Positions 31,755-39,659 of a stretch of DNA of 50,120 nt are shown in pieces (position 1 is the stretch's first letter; each line of letters starts with the position of its first letter). The position numbers were made by a program, and so were the translations under genes. This DNA comes from an uncultured bacterium. Lineage in GTDB: Bacteria; Bacillota; Clostridia; Oscillospirales; Oscillospiraceae. The notes beneath the pieces are model-generated. The model saw only the letters and a program-made list of their open reading frames with translations. It was not told the DNA's origin and did no database searches. The DNA is taken from assembly GCA_947364395.1 (NCBI GenBank), contig CANASS010000012.1, forward strand, positions 1 to 50,120, given 5' to 3'.

Positions 31755-32198
31755 GTGGATATGAACAACCAACAATACAATCAATACGTCAGCGCCAAGG
31801 CGGACCCCTCTCCGCTGTGGAAGGACTGCCTGTGGGCCTTCTGCGTGGGGGGCGCGATCTGCGCCGGGGGCCAGGGGCTGCTGGCGCTGTACCAGAGCTG
31901 GGGGGCGGACCAGGAGGACGCTGCCGCCTGGGTGTCCATCAGCCTGATTTTTCTGGCCTCCCTGCTCACCGGCCTGGGGGTGTTCGACTCCATCGCCAAG
32001 CGGGCGGGGGCGGGGACGCTGGTGCCCATCACCGGCTTCTCCAACGCCATGGTGTCCCCGGCCCTGGAGTTCAAAAGCGAGGGGTTTGTCACCGGCACCG
32101 GGTCCAAGCTGTTCACCGTGGCCGGACCTGTGCTGGCCTACGGCATCTCGGCCAGCGTGGTATACGGGATTATTTTGTATATTGTGGGGCTGTTCTGA
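31755..32198 (+). CDS. spoVAC: Stage V sporulation protein AC
   Basis: A 147-aa membrane protein of the SpoVA channel that moves dipicolinic acid into the forespore and out at germination; SpoVAC itself is known as a mechanosensitive channel. Matches family blocks: WAFCVGGAICAGGQGLLALYQ, SLIFLASLLTGLGVFDSIAKRAGAGTLVPITGFSNAM and EFKSEGFVTGTGSKLFTVAGPVLAYG. GTG at 31755 or ATG at 31761 both fit RBS GAGGTGA. SpoVAD and SpoVAE normally follow; here they do not. Confidence 0.9.
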   Translation: MDMNNQQYNQYVSAKADPSPLWKDCLWAFCVGGAICAGGQGLLALYQSWGADQEDAAAWVSISLIFLASLLTGLGVFDSIAKRAGAGTLVPITGFSNAMVSPALEFKSEGFVTGTGSKLFTVAGPVLAYGISASVVYGIILYIVGLF

Positions 32199-32218
32199 CG
32201 GCCCGGTTACGGTGGGGA

Positions 32219-32250
32219 CCCATCCGCCGCGTTCCTTAGCGGCGGATGGG
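32219..32250 (+). terminator. Perfect 12-bp hairpin after spoVAC
   Basis: CCCATCCGCCGC (32219-32230) pairs with GCGGCGGATGGG (32239-32250) around an 8-base loop. It has the same size and loop length as the hairpin after pgk and likewise lacks a T run. Confidence 0.45.
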
Positions 32251-32459
32251 AGACGACGAGCGACAGCATCTCGGATGGCCGGATGTACGCCTCCCTGGAG
32301 AAAATCCGCGAATATCTGGAAAATGATCCGAAAAAGCCCTTCCTTCTCTGTGAGTACATGGGCGGCATCGACATCTGGCGCACCGACGTAGAGGAGGCTT
32401 ACCACGTGGACAGCGGGAAGGACCAGCGTCTCACCTTCCGGGTTCGGTTAAAGGGCTAA
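32250..32459 (+). pseudogene. Remnant of a glycoside hydrolase family 2 (beta-galactosidase-like) gene
   Basis: One open frame of 70 codons reads ...RMYASLEKIREYLENDPKKP then FLLCEYMGG, closely resembling the GH2 region with consensus like MY.S.E.I..Y...NP.KPF.LCEY.HAMGN. After CEYMGG the similarity stops and an unrelated or distal tail (DIWRTDVEEAYHVDSGKDQR, then RLTFRVRLKG) runs to a stop. The ~500 upstream codons expected, including the acid/base region, are missing, replaced by the spoVAC hairpin. No start with an RBS was found. Most likely a deletion scar. Confidence 0.5.
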
Positions 32460-32471
32460 AGCTCCAAACAC

Positions 32472-32504
32472 AAAAGAGCCGGGGGCGCAGGCCCCCCGGC
32501 TCTT
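32472..32504 (-). terminator. Terminator of copA
   Basis: AAGAGCCGGGGG (32474-32485) pairs perfectly with CCCCCGGCTCTT (32493-32504); on the minus strand TTTTG follows. It can also stop transcription coming from spoVAC. Confidence 0.8.
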
Positions 32505-32529
32505 CTGATACAGTCTGTCTGTACTCTCT

Positions 32530-35058
32530 TCAGCTGATGCTGACCACTTGGTATCCGGCCTCCTCCACGGCGGCCCGGATGGCCTCGTCGGACACGCTGC
32601 CGGACACCACGGCGGTCTTGCTCTCCAGGTCCACGGTGGCAGCGGCCCCGGGAATGGCGTTCAGCGCCTTATCCACATGGGCCTGACACTTGGGGCACAT
32701 CATGCCCTCGATGACGACTTTCTTTTCCATTTTGTTTTGTTCTCCTTTCAATTCAACGGCGGCAGTTTCGCCGGGTTTTACGCGGGGAAGGGACTGGATG
32801 CTGGGCTTGAAAAACCGCAGGCGCAGGGCGTTGGACACCACGCATACCGAGCTGAAGCTCATGGCGGCTCCGGCAATCATGGGATTGAGCTGGGGGCCGC
32901 CCCAGATGGACAGCAGCCCCGCCGCCACCGGGATGCACACGGCGTTGTAGAAAAAGGCCCAGAACAGGTTTTGCTTCACGTTGCGGATGGTGGCCCGGGA
33001 CAGCTCCACCGCCGTCACCGCGTCCACCAGGTCGGACTTCATCAGCACGATGTCCGCCGACTCGATGGCCACATCCGCTCCCGCGCCGATGGCCAGCCCC
33101 ACGTCCGCCCGGGCCAGGGCCGGGGCGTCGTTGATGCCGTCCCCCACCATGGCCACCTTCTCTCCCTGGGCCTGGAGGGCGGCAATCTGCCGCTCCTTGT
33201 CGGCGGGGAGCACCTCGGACACAACCTGGGTCAAGCCCAATTCCCTGCCAATGGCCTCGGCGGTGCGCTTGTTGTCCCCGGTGAGCATGACCACCTTAAG
33301 TCCCAGCTTTTGGAAGCCCTCGATGGCGGCTTTACTGGATTCCTTCACCGTGTCCGCCACGGCGATGATCCCGGTGGGGTTGCCGTCCTCCGCGAAAAAC
33401 AGGGGGGTCTTGCCCTGCTTAGCCAGCTCGTCGGCGATCATGGCGTCCTGGCCCAGCTCCACCTTGGCGTCCGCCAGCATGGCTGCGTTGCCCGCCAGGA
33501 AGTCCGCGCCTTGGATTCTGCCCCGGACCCCTTTGCCGTGGACGGCCTCAAAGCCCTCCACCGGGACCAGGGGGATGGAGCGGCCGGCCGCTTCCTCCAC
33601 AATGGCCGCCCCCAGCGGGTGCTCCGACGGCTTTTCCAGCGACGCGGCCACGCACAAAAGCTCCTCCGCGGTGGTCTCCCCCAGGGGGTACAGGTCGGTG
33701 ACCTTCGGCTTGCCCTGGGTGACGGTGCCCGTCTTGTCCAGCACCACCGTGGTGACGGACCGCAGGTGCTCCAGACCCTCGGCGGACTTCACCAGGATGC
33801 CGTGCTCGGCCCCTTTGCCGGTGCCCACCATGATGGCCACCGGGGTGGCCAGCCCCAGGGCGCAGGGGCAGGAGATCACCAGCACCGCCACGCCGGAGGT
33901 GAGGGCCCGTTCCACCGAGCCGGTGGCGATCAGCCAGACCACTGCCGTGACCAGGGCGATGACCATGACCACCGGGACGAACACCCCCGCCACCTTGTCC
34001 GCCAGCTTGGCGATGGGGGCCTTGGAGGAGGCCGCCTCGTCCACCAGCCGGATCATCTGGGCCAGGGTGGTGTCCTCTCCCACCCGGGCGGCCCGGAGGG
34101 TGAGAACGCCGGATTTGTTGATGGAGGCGGAGATCACCGTGTCGCCTGGGCCCTTGTCCACCGGGATGGACTCGCCGGTGAGGGCGGATTCGTCCACGCT
34201 GGACGCGCCCTCCGCCACCACGCCGTCCACCGGCACCGACCCGCCGGGCCGCACCAGCACCAGGTCTCCCACCTGCACCTGCTCCACCGGGACCTGGACC
34301 TCCACGCCGTCCCGGAGCAGGGTGGCGGTCTTGGGGGTCAGGTCCATGAGCCGGGCGATGGCCTGGCCCGTCTTGCCCTTGGAGCGGGTCTCCATATACT
34401 TGCCCAGGGTGATGAGGGTGAGAATCATCCCGGCGGACTCGAAGTACAGGTCCATGGAGTAGTGCTCCACCAGGGCCCTGTCCCCATGGCCCAGCCCCCA
34501 GCCGATGAAGTACAGGGCGGCGGCGCCGTACACCACGGCGGCGGCGGAGCCCACGGCGATCAGCGAGTCCATGTTGGGGGAGAGATGCCAGAGGGTTTTA
34601 AATCCCACCCGGTAATACTTCTGGTTGATGACCATAATGGGCAGAGTGAGCAGAAACAGGGTCAGGGCATAGGTCATGGCATTGTCCGCCCCGTGGAAAA
34701 AGCGGGGGATGGGCCAGCCCATCATGTGGCCCATGGACAGATAAAACAGGGGGATGAGGAACACAAAGGACCAGATCAGCCGGGCCTTCATGTTTTTCAG
34801 ATCCTCCTCCACGGCGTCCGCCCCAGGTTTTGCCTGAGCCTTTTCACCGGCGGCGGGCAGGGACGCGCCATACCCCGCCTTCTCCACGGCGGACACGATC
34901 TGGTCCGGGGTAAGGGCCCCGTCCCAGTCCACCGTCATGGACCCGCCCAGCAGGTTGACGTTCACCCCGCACACTCCGTCCAGCTTCCGCACCGCCTTGT
35001 CCACGTGGGCGGAGCAGGCGGAGCAGGTCATGCCGGTGACGTTGAATTTTTGCTTCAT
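32530..35058 (-). CDS. copA: Copper-exporting P1B-type ATPase with heavy-metal domains at both ends
   Basis: An 842-aa membrane Cu(+) efflux pump. N-terminal HMA with GMTCSACSAHV (Cys12, Cys15); eight membrane helices; actuator TGES; ion-binding CPC in VISCPCALGLATPVA (about 397); phosphorylation DKTGTVT (about 441); HPLG; and GDGINDAPALARADVGLAIG. Unusually, a second HMA domain (EKKVVIEGMMCPKCQAHVD, about residues 776-842) is fused to the C-terminus after a linker: a CopZ-like chaperone unit built into the pump, with CPKC instead of CxAC. RBS GAGGTGA. Downstream of csoR on the same strand, separated by 258 bp holding two family A hairpins. Confidence 0.96.
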   Translation of the reverse strand: MKQKFNVTGMTCSACSAHVDKAVRKLDGVCGVNVNLLGGSMTVDWDGALTPDQIVSAVEKAGYGASLPAAGEKAQAKPGADAVEEDLKNMKARLIWSFVFLIPLFYLSMGHMMGWPIPRFFHGADNAMTYALTLFLLTLPIMVINQKYYRVGFKTLWHLSPNMDSLIAVGSAAAVVYGAAALYFIGWGLGHGDRALVEHYSMDLYFESAGMILTLITLGKYMETRSKGKTGQAIARLMDLTPKTATLLRDGVEVQVPVEQVQVGDLVLVRPGGSVPVDGVVAEGASSVDESALTGESIPVDKGPGDTVISASINKSGVLTLRAARVGEDTTLAQMIRLVDEAASSKAPIAKLADKVAGVFVPVVMVIALVTAVVWLIATGSVERALTSGVAVLVISCPCALGLATPVAIMVGTGKGAEHGILVKSAEGLEHLRSVTTVVLDKTGTVTQGKPKVTDLYPLGETTAEELLCVAASLEKPSEHPLGAAIVEEAAGRSIPLVPVEGFEAVHGKGVRGRIQGADFLAGNAAMLADAKVELGQDAMIADELAKQGKTPLFFAEDGNPTGIIAVADTVKESSKAAIEGFQKLGLKVVMLTGDNKRTAEAIGRELGLTQVVSEVLPADKERQIAALQAQGEKVAMVGDGINDAPALARADVGLAIGAGADVAIESADIVLMKSDLVDAVTAVELSRATIRNVKQNLFWAFFYNAVCIPVAAGLLSIWGGPQLNPMIAGAAMSFSSVCVVSNALRLRFFKPSIQSLPRVKPGETAAVELKGEQNKMEKKVVIEGMMCPKCQAHVDKALNAIPGAAATVDLESKTAVVSGSVSDEAIRAAVEEAGYQVVSIS

Positions 35059-35079
35059 TTGCGTTCACCTCGCTTAATT

Positions 35080-35130
35080 CTTCCTTTTTTCTTTGAAAAA
35101 AGGAAGCGAAAAAAGAAACGTTTGGAACGT
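35080..35130 (+). repeat. Family A-like stem-loop in the csoR-copA gap, plus orientation
   Basis: CTTCCTTTTTT (35080-35090) pairs with AAAAAAGGAAG (35096-35106); the box CGAAAAAAGAAACGTTT follows. It faces the minus-oriented copy at 35253-35301. The ~120 bp between them are AT-rich with no recognisable gene. Confidence 0.7.
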
Positions 35131-35252
35131 TTCCAACGCAGCCAAACAGCCCGGGAACTGTGCCGGACGCGGAACAAAAAATAAAAATATCTTATTTTAA
35201 CCTGTCAGGTTACCGGGCGCATACGTTTTTAGAAGTGCCTCTTTCGTCAGCG

Positions 35253-35301
35253 GTTTAAAAATTTCTTTTTGCATACTTTTTCTTTTCAAAGAAAAAGTAT
35301 G
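35253..35301 (-). repeat. Family A stem-loop downstream of csoR, minus orientation
   Basis: CATACTTTTTCTTT (35272-35285) pairs perfectly over 14 bp with AAAGAAAAAGTATG (35288-35301); the minus-strand box is CAAAAAGAAATTTTTAAA. It starts 15 bases after the csoR stop in gene orientation, like the copies after the MBOAT and hemolysin III genes. Confidence 0.85.
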
Positions 35302-35316
35302 GCCCTTGACCTTGCC

Positions 35317-35574
35317 CTACAGCAGCTTTCCCAGGGCGGCCACCAATTCGTCGATTTTCTCCGCCCGCTCTGTGTCGCTTTCAGCGTGCTCCACACAGTG
35401 CTTCAGATGGGCGGTGAGGATCTCCCGGTTTGCCCGGCGCAGCATGGCGTCGGCGGCGGCCACCTGCTGAGAGATATCCATGCAGTAGCGGTCCTCCTCC
35501 ACCATTTTGATGATGCCGTCGATCTGGCCCCGGGCCGTCTTTAGCAGCCGGAGCACCGTTTTCTGGTCCGCCAT
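35317..35574 (-). CDS. csoR: Copper-sensing repressor CsoR
   Basis: An 85-aa all-helical metal-sensing repressor. The Cu(+) ligand set Cys-x(24)-His-x(3)-Cys is intact: Cys31 (RYCMDIS), His56 and Cys60 (TAHLKHC), with the spacing of M. tuberculosis CsoR, so copper rather than sulfide or formaldehyde is the likely signal. The start MADQKTV follows GGGAGGGATC; the frame remains open upstream through its own operator, which is not protein-coding. It controls itself and copA downstream. Confidence 0.93.
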   Translation of the reverse strand: MADQKTVLRLLKTARGQIDGIIKMVEEDRYCMDISQQVAAADAMLRRANREILTAHLKHCVEHAESDTERAEKIDELVAALGKLL

Positions 35575-35601
35575 CACGGGCGATCCCTCCCAATCTGGTG
35601 A

Positions 35602-35618
35602 TACCCCCCTGGGGGGTA
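35602..35618 (-). promoter_or_regulatory. CsoR operator
   Basis: TACCCCCC-T-GGGGGGTA, a perfect palindrome of the G/C-tract type known for CsoR, placed at the predicted transcription start of csoR. Confidence 0.85.
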
Positions 35619-35623
35619 GTGTT

Positions 35624-35652
35624 ATCCTACCATGCCGCTGGGCTTTTGTCAA
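35624..35652 (-). promoter_or_regulatory. Promoter of csoR(-copA)
   Basis: Minus strand: TTGACA (35652-35647), 17-bp spacer, TAGGAT (35629-35624). The operator lies just downstream, so bound CsoR would block initiation. Confidence 0.75.
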
Positions 35653-35685
35653 GAAAAAATTCCCGGGTTCTTCCGGGAATTTTTC
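35653..35685 (-). terminator. Terminator of the thioesterase gene
   Basis: GAAAAAATTCCCGG (35653-35666) pairs with CCGGGAATTTTTC (35673-35685), giving a T-rich 3' side on the minus strand. It ends where the csoR promoter begins. Confidence 0.75.
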
Positions 35686-35690
35686 TCAGT

Positions 35691-36083
35691 TCACTTGTTC
35701 AGCTTTGCCTGGGCCCGGGTCAGAAACTTTTCGGGCTGGATGACAAAGCGCTGGTGGGTCCCCCCGCCGATCTTTCCCGCCTCGTCAAAGGCGGACACCG
35801 AGAAAGTGAGCTTCCGGCCCTCCACGGCGGTGACCTCCGCCTCCGCCCAGACCTTCATGCCCACAGGGGTGGCGGCATCGTGGGTCACGTCCAGCCGGGT
35901 GCCCACGGTGCCCTCCTCCGGGGACAGTGCCCCCTGCACCGCCTGGACGGCGGCGTTTTCCATCAGGGCCGCCATCCAGGGGGTGGCGAACACCGGCAGC
36001 AGCCCGGAGCCCGCCGCCTGGGCGGTGTTGTCCGGGGCGACCAGGGTTTCCGCCCGGCCCTTCATACCGATCTCAATGGACAT
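35691..36083 (-). CDS. Fluoroacetyl-CoA-thioesterase-like (FlK) hotdog protein
   Basis: A 130-aa hotdog-fold thioesterase homologue: FATPWMAALMENAAVQAVQGAL, EGTVGTRLDVTHDAATPVGMKV and IGGGTHQRFVI are typical of the FlK family, with the Thr/Glu/His trio of FlK plausibly represented by T in FATP, E in MENAA and H in VTHDAA. The natural substrate here is unknown; the family hydrolyses small acyl-CoAs. The second ATG (MSIEIG) is chosen since GGAGG lies 7 bases upstream of it and only 1 base from the first ATG. Confidence 0.85.
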   Translation of the reverse strand: MSIEIGMKGRAETLVAPDNTAQAAGSGLLPVFATPWMAALMENAAVQAVQGALSPEEGTVGTRLDVTHDAATPVGMKVWAEAEVTAVEGRKLTFSVSAFDEAGKIGGGTHQRFVIQPEKFLTRAQAKLNK

Positions 36084-36192
36084 TTCCATTCCTCCATCCT
36101 GTCCAGGGCTTGTTAAAAATTGTTAACATACCCAAGCGAAGGCTTTTTCCGCCGGACATATTTCCAATTTTCTAACAGCGCCTAATGGCTTC

Positions 36193-36221
36193 ATCATATA
36201 CTATTTTTCTCCGCTTGGCAA
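36193..36221 (-). promoter_or_regulatory. Promoter of the FlK-like gene
   Basis: Minus strand: TTGCCA (36221-36216), 17-bp spacer, TATGAT (36198-36193). Confidence 0.6.
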
Positions 36222-36262
36222 CAGCGACCTTTTGACGGCCCTATTTTTGTTCAAAATTGGAC

Positions 36263-36291
36263 TTTCCATCCCCGCCCTTTCATGGTATAAT
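36263..36291 (+). promoter_or_regulatory. Possible promoter of the first MATE gene
   Basis: TTTCCA (36263-36268), 17-bp spacer, TATAAT (36286-36291); the -35 box is weak. Confidence 0.45.
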
Positions 36292-36325
36292 GTACTGACT
36301 ATACTGACGAAATTGAGGGAAATTC

Positions 36326-37717
36326 ATGGAAAACACGCGGAAGGCCGAGCTTTTTGAACGCACACCCATCCCCAAGGCGGTGTTCACCCTGGCTGTCCCC
36401 ACCGTCCTCAGCTCACTGGTGATGGTGCTGTACAATCTGGCGGACACCTATTTTGTGGGCATGCTCCTGGACCCCGTCCAGAACTCCGCCGTCACCCTGG
36501 CCGCGCCGGTGCTGCTGGCCTTCAACGCGGTGAACAACCTGTTCGGCGTGGGCTCCAGCAGCATGATGAGCCGCTCCCTGGGGGCGAAGGATTACGACAC
36601 CGTCCGCCGCAGCTCCGCCTTCGGATTTTACTGCGCCCTGCTCAGCGGAATTTTGTTCTCCGTGCTGGCCACCGCCTTCCGGGTCCCCCTGCTGGGGCTG
36701 CTGGGGGCGGACGCGGTCACCGCCCAGGCCACCATGGATTACATGGGCTGGACGGTGAGCTGCGGGGCGGCCCCCGCCATCCTCAACGTGGTGCTGGCCT
36801 ATCTGGTCCGGGCGGAGGGGGCCACCCTCCACGCCAGCATCGGCACCATGAGCGGCTGCGCCCTGAACATTGTGCTAGACCCCATCTTCATCCTCCCCTG
36901 GGGGCTGAACATGGGGGCGGCGGGGGCGGGGCTGGCCACCTTCCTGTCCAACTGCTTCGCCTGCCTGTACTTCTTCGTCCTGCTTTTCATCCGGCGGGGA
37001 AGCACCTATGTGTGCATCCGGCCCGCCATGGCCCGGCCCCGGAAAGAGTTGGTGAAGGGGGTGCTGGGGGTGGGCGTGCCCGCCTCCATCCAAAACCTGC
37101 TCAACGTCACCGGCATGACGGTGCTCAACAACTTCACCGCCGTCTTTGGCACCGACGCCCTGGCCGCCATGGGCATCTCCTATAAAATCAACATGATTCC
37201 CATGTACATCGCCATGGGCATCTCCCAGGGCCTCATGCCCCTGGTGAGCTACAACTATGGCAGCGGGAACGTCTCCCGGCTGAAAAAGGCTGTGGTTTTC
37301 GCGCAAAAAGTCTCCCTGAGCTTTATAGCCGTGGTGTCGGTGTGCTACTTCTTTGCCTCCGAGTCCCTCATCGGCATGTTCATGAAAACGGAGGCGGTGG
37401 TGGCTTATGGCTCCAGATTCCTGCGGCGCATGTGCATCGCCCAGCCCTTCCTGTGCATGGACTTCCTGGCGGTGGGGGTGTTCCAGGCCTGCGGCCTGGG
37501 GCAGTACGCCCTGCTGTTCGCCATTTTGCGCAAGATCGTGCTGGAGATCCCCGCCCTGTATGTGCTCAACTACTTCATCCCCCTGGACGGGCTGGCCAGC
37601 GCCCAGACCGTGGCCGAGGTGGTGCTGGCCGCCGCCGCCGGGGTTATCCTGGTGCGTCTGTTCCGGCGGATGGCTGAGGAGGGGACGCCCCTGCGCCGCC
37701 GCCCTGGGAAAAATTGA
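36326..37717 (+). CDS. MATE-family efflux transporter
   Basis: A 463-aa, 12-helix cation-coupled exporter of drugs or metabolites. It opens with LFERTPIPKAVFTLAVPTVLSSLVMVLYNLADTYFVGML, the standard MATE N-terminus, and shows the internal repeat symmetry of the family (second half from VLGVGVPASIQNLLNVTGMTVLNNF). The subgroup resembles the MepA/DinF-like proteins of Firmicutes; substrate unknown. Good ATG behind GAGGGA. Confidence 0.93.
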   Translation: MENTRKAELFERTPIPKAVFTLAVPTVLSSLVMVLYNLADTYFVGMLLDPVQNSAVTLAAPVLLAFNAVNNLFGVGSSSMMSRSLGAKDYDTVRRSSAFGFYCALLSGILFSVLATAFRVPLLGLLGADAVTAQATMDYMGWTVSCGAAPAILNVVLAYLVRAEGATLHASIGTMSGCALNIVLDPIFILPWGLNMGAAGAGLATFLSNCFACLYFFVLLFIRRGSTYVCIRPAMARPRKELVKGVLGVGVPASIQNLLNVTGMTVLNNFTAVFGTDALAAMGISYKINMIPMYIAMGISQGLMPLVSYNYGSGNVSRLKKAVVFAQKVSLSFIAVVSVCYFFASESLIGMFMKTEAVVAYGSRFLRRMCIAQPFLCMDFLAVGVFQACGLGQYALLFAILRKIVLEIPALYVLNYFIPLDGLASAQTVAEVVLAAAAGVILVRLFRRMAEEGTPLRRRPGKN

Positions 37718-37784
37718 GCTCACCCCTTCATTTTCCCCCTGTTTGGCCGATATATAAGTAGAAGCACTGAAAGGGGGGGATGGT

Positions 37785-38516
37785 ATGGGCGTTCAGCCGG
37801 TTTCCGCCGTGAGCCGCGAAGAGCAGGCCGAGGAGAGCCAGTACGACCTGCTGGCCCAGTCTCTGAAAAAGCAGAGGGAAGAGAGCCGCGCCTCCCTCAC
37901 CGAGATGATCCAGGACGCTAAGGAAAAAGCGGATGCCCAGCGGGAGAAGTTCAAGCTGGCTAAGGCCACGCCCCGGTACGGCGACGCTCCCCTGGAGGCC
38001 TATGCCCGCCTCAGCCGGGCCAAAACCCAGTCCCAGGTCAGCTCCGCCGCGGGATACGCCCGCCGCCGCATCGCCCAGCTGGAGGCCGCCCAGCGGTCCG
38101 ACCCGGACCACGCCGACCAGATCCGCGCCGCGGTGGGACAGCTGAAGAAGGCGGTGACCAGGGCGAACAAAAAGAAGCTGGAGATCAGCCGGGAGCAGCT
38201 GGCCCGAGCCCGGCAGAAGCGGATGGCCCGGGAGAACCGGCGGCGGGAGGAGCAGCGCATCAAGCAGGAGCTGCGGCGCAGTCAGTCCATGCGGGCGATC
38301 CGGGAGTCGGGGTACTTCCGGGAGACGGAGGTGGCCAACCGTCAGGCCGACCAGCTCACCGCCACCAAGATGGAGCTGCGGGCCCAGGCGGAACAGCTGG
38401 GGGTCTCCGCCACGAAGTCGGTGGACGCCGCCGTGCAGGAGTATTCCGCCGCCGTGGAGACGGCTGCGGCGGTGACCGCTCCCGTGTCCATGCCCCAGGT
38501 GGACGTACAGGCGTAA
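37785..38516 (+). CDS. Hypothetical coiled-coil protein
   Basis: A 243-aa cytoplasmic protein, not recognised. It lacks a signal peptide or membrane segment; residues 10-65 and 90-210 are rich in Ala, Arg, Gln, Glu and Lys with heptad-like spacing (LTEMIQDAKEKADAQREKF; ELRRSQSMRAIRESGYFRE), predicting long helices or coiled coils, and the C-terminus is Ala/Val-rich. RBS GGGGGG before the ATG; codon use is like its neighbours. A strong bidirectional terminator follows. A structural or nucleoid/spore-associated role is possible but unsupported. Confidence 0.75.
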   Translation: MGVQPVSAVSREEQAEESQYDLLAQSLKKQREESRASLTEMIQDAKEKADAQREKFKLAKATPRYGDAPLEAYARLSRAKTQSQVSSAAGYARRRIAQLEAAQRSDPDHADQIRAAVGQLKKAVTRANKKKLEISREQLARARQKRMARENRRREEQRIKQELRRSQSMRAIRESGYFRETEVANRQADQLTATKMELRAQAEQLGVSATKSVDAAVQEYSAAVETAAAVTAPVSMPQVDVQA

Positions 38517-38591
38517 GGGCACAGCCTATCGAAAGCCATGGCGGTGTGGCGCGGCCTTATGCCGTGTACAGATGCAGCCGCAATAAGATTA

Positions 38592-38630
38592 AAAAAGCCG
38601 GAGGCAGGATGATCCCGCCTCCGGCTTTTT
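38592..38630. terminator. Bidirectional terminator
   Basis: AAAAAGCCGGAGGC (38592-38605) pairs with GCCTCCGGCTTTTT (38617-38630), with T runs on both strands; shared by the coiled-coil gene and the convergent SGNH gene. Confidence 0.88.
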
Positions 38631-38640
38631 ATCAACTTGA

Positions 38641-39552
38641 TTACTGTGCCTGAGGGTCGGCCTCTGGGGCGGCGGTCCGGCTGGCAAAGTACCGCTCCCG
38701 GTCTATGACGTGGGTGCGCAGGTAGTCCGCCCAGCGGGTGTAGCCGCCGTAGGTGAAGTGACACCCGTCGTTGGCCAGCTCCGCCGGAAGCTGGCCGTCC
38801 GGCCCGGCGTAGGCCTCGGCGGTGTTCAGCAGGACCACCCGTTTTTCCGCCGCGACCCGGACGATGGCCTCGTTAAATTTGCTCAGGTTGGAATTGTTAA
38901 TGTAGGCGGCCAGCCCGTTCTGCCTGCACATGGCGTCGTTGACCGGCGGCATGACCTGCAAATAGACCACCGCGCTGGGCTGAAGCTCCAGGATTTTGTC
39001 CAGCAGCGCCCCCAGCCCGCTCTCGTAGCTCTCGGCGGGGTAGCCCAGCTCGTTCACCCCCAGCATGATGTATACGTTATCATATTGCTTCAGGGACAGG
39101 AGCTCCACCATATTGTATTTTTTCCCGCCTACCTCGAACACCCGGTAGTCCTCGCTGCTGGTGCGGAACACCGTCATGCCCCGGGCCCAGTAAAATTCCC
39201 CGTGCTTCAGCCCGCTGAACAGCTGAAGCCCCTCGGTGCGGGAGTCCCCCAGAAAGACGGTCTGGTCAAAAAAGCTGTCGTCCGCCACCGGCGCACTCTC
39301 CTCCAGCGGCTTGCCAAACTCGCAGGGCTCCGCCGTCGGAGGCGTGGGCTCCGGGGTGGGCGTGGGTTCCGGGGTGGGGGTTGGCTCTGGGGTAGGGGTT
39401 GGCGCGGGGGTGGCCGGCGCTTGGGAGGCCGTGGGCGTGGGAGCGTCCGGGAAAGGGGAGGGGGGGACATAGTGCCCCGAGGTGGTCCCGCAGCCCGACG
39501 CCAGGGCCAGCGTCAGGGCGCACAGGGAAAGGAATAGCTGCTTGCGGTGCAT
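38641..39552 (-). CDS. SGNH/GDSL-hydrolase lipoprotein
   Basis: A 303-aa lipoprotein: lipobox LASGC (Cys21), a linker of PTPEPTPTPE repeats (about residues 38-75), then an SGNH hydrolase domain with the nucleophile in VFLGDSRTEG, the Asn block in MLGVNELGYP and the C-terminal Asp/His pair in NDGCHFTYGGYTRWADYL. Likely an esterase or acyl-transferase acting on wall or surface polysaccharide, possibly in the same acyl economy as the MBOAT/DHHW module. The start MHRKQLF gives a signal peptide immediately; GGAG lies 11 bases upstream. Confidence 0.88.
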   Translation of the reverse strand: MHRKQLFLSLCALTLALASGCGTTSGHYVPPSPFPDAPTPTASQAPATPAPTPTPEPTPTPEPTPTPEPTPPTAEPCEFGKPLEESAPVADDSFFDQTVFLGDSRTEGLQLFSGLKHGEFYWARGMTVFRTSSEDYRVFEVGGKKYNMVELLSLKQYDNVYIMLGVNELGYPAESYESGLGALLDKILELQPSAVVYLQVMPPVNDAMCRQNGLAAYINNSNLSKFNEAIVRVAAEKRVVLLNTAEAYAGPDGQLPAELANDGCHFTYGGYTRWADYLRTHVIDRERYFASRTAAPEADPQAQ

Positions 39553-39659
39553 GTCGATCCAGACTCCTTTTTCTGATTTCTGTGTTATGTTAACATACCC
39601 GCCGGGAGGGGTCAAGGCCCGAAGGGTTACAAAGCGGTATCGAAATAGTAACAGGCGGC

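Noticed and set aside
13386..35301. Family A hairpins as intrinsic terminators
   Set aside because: The hairpin is followed by CAAAAAGAACTTT, not a T tract, on either strand, while separate strong terminators with T runs exist in the same window.
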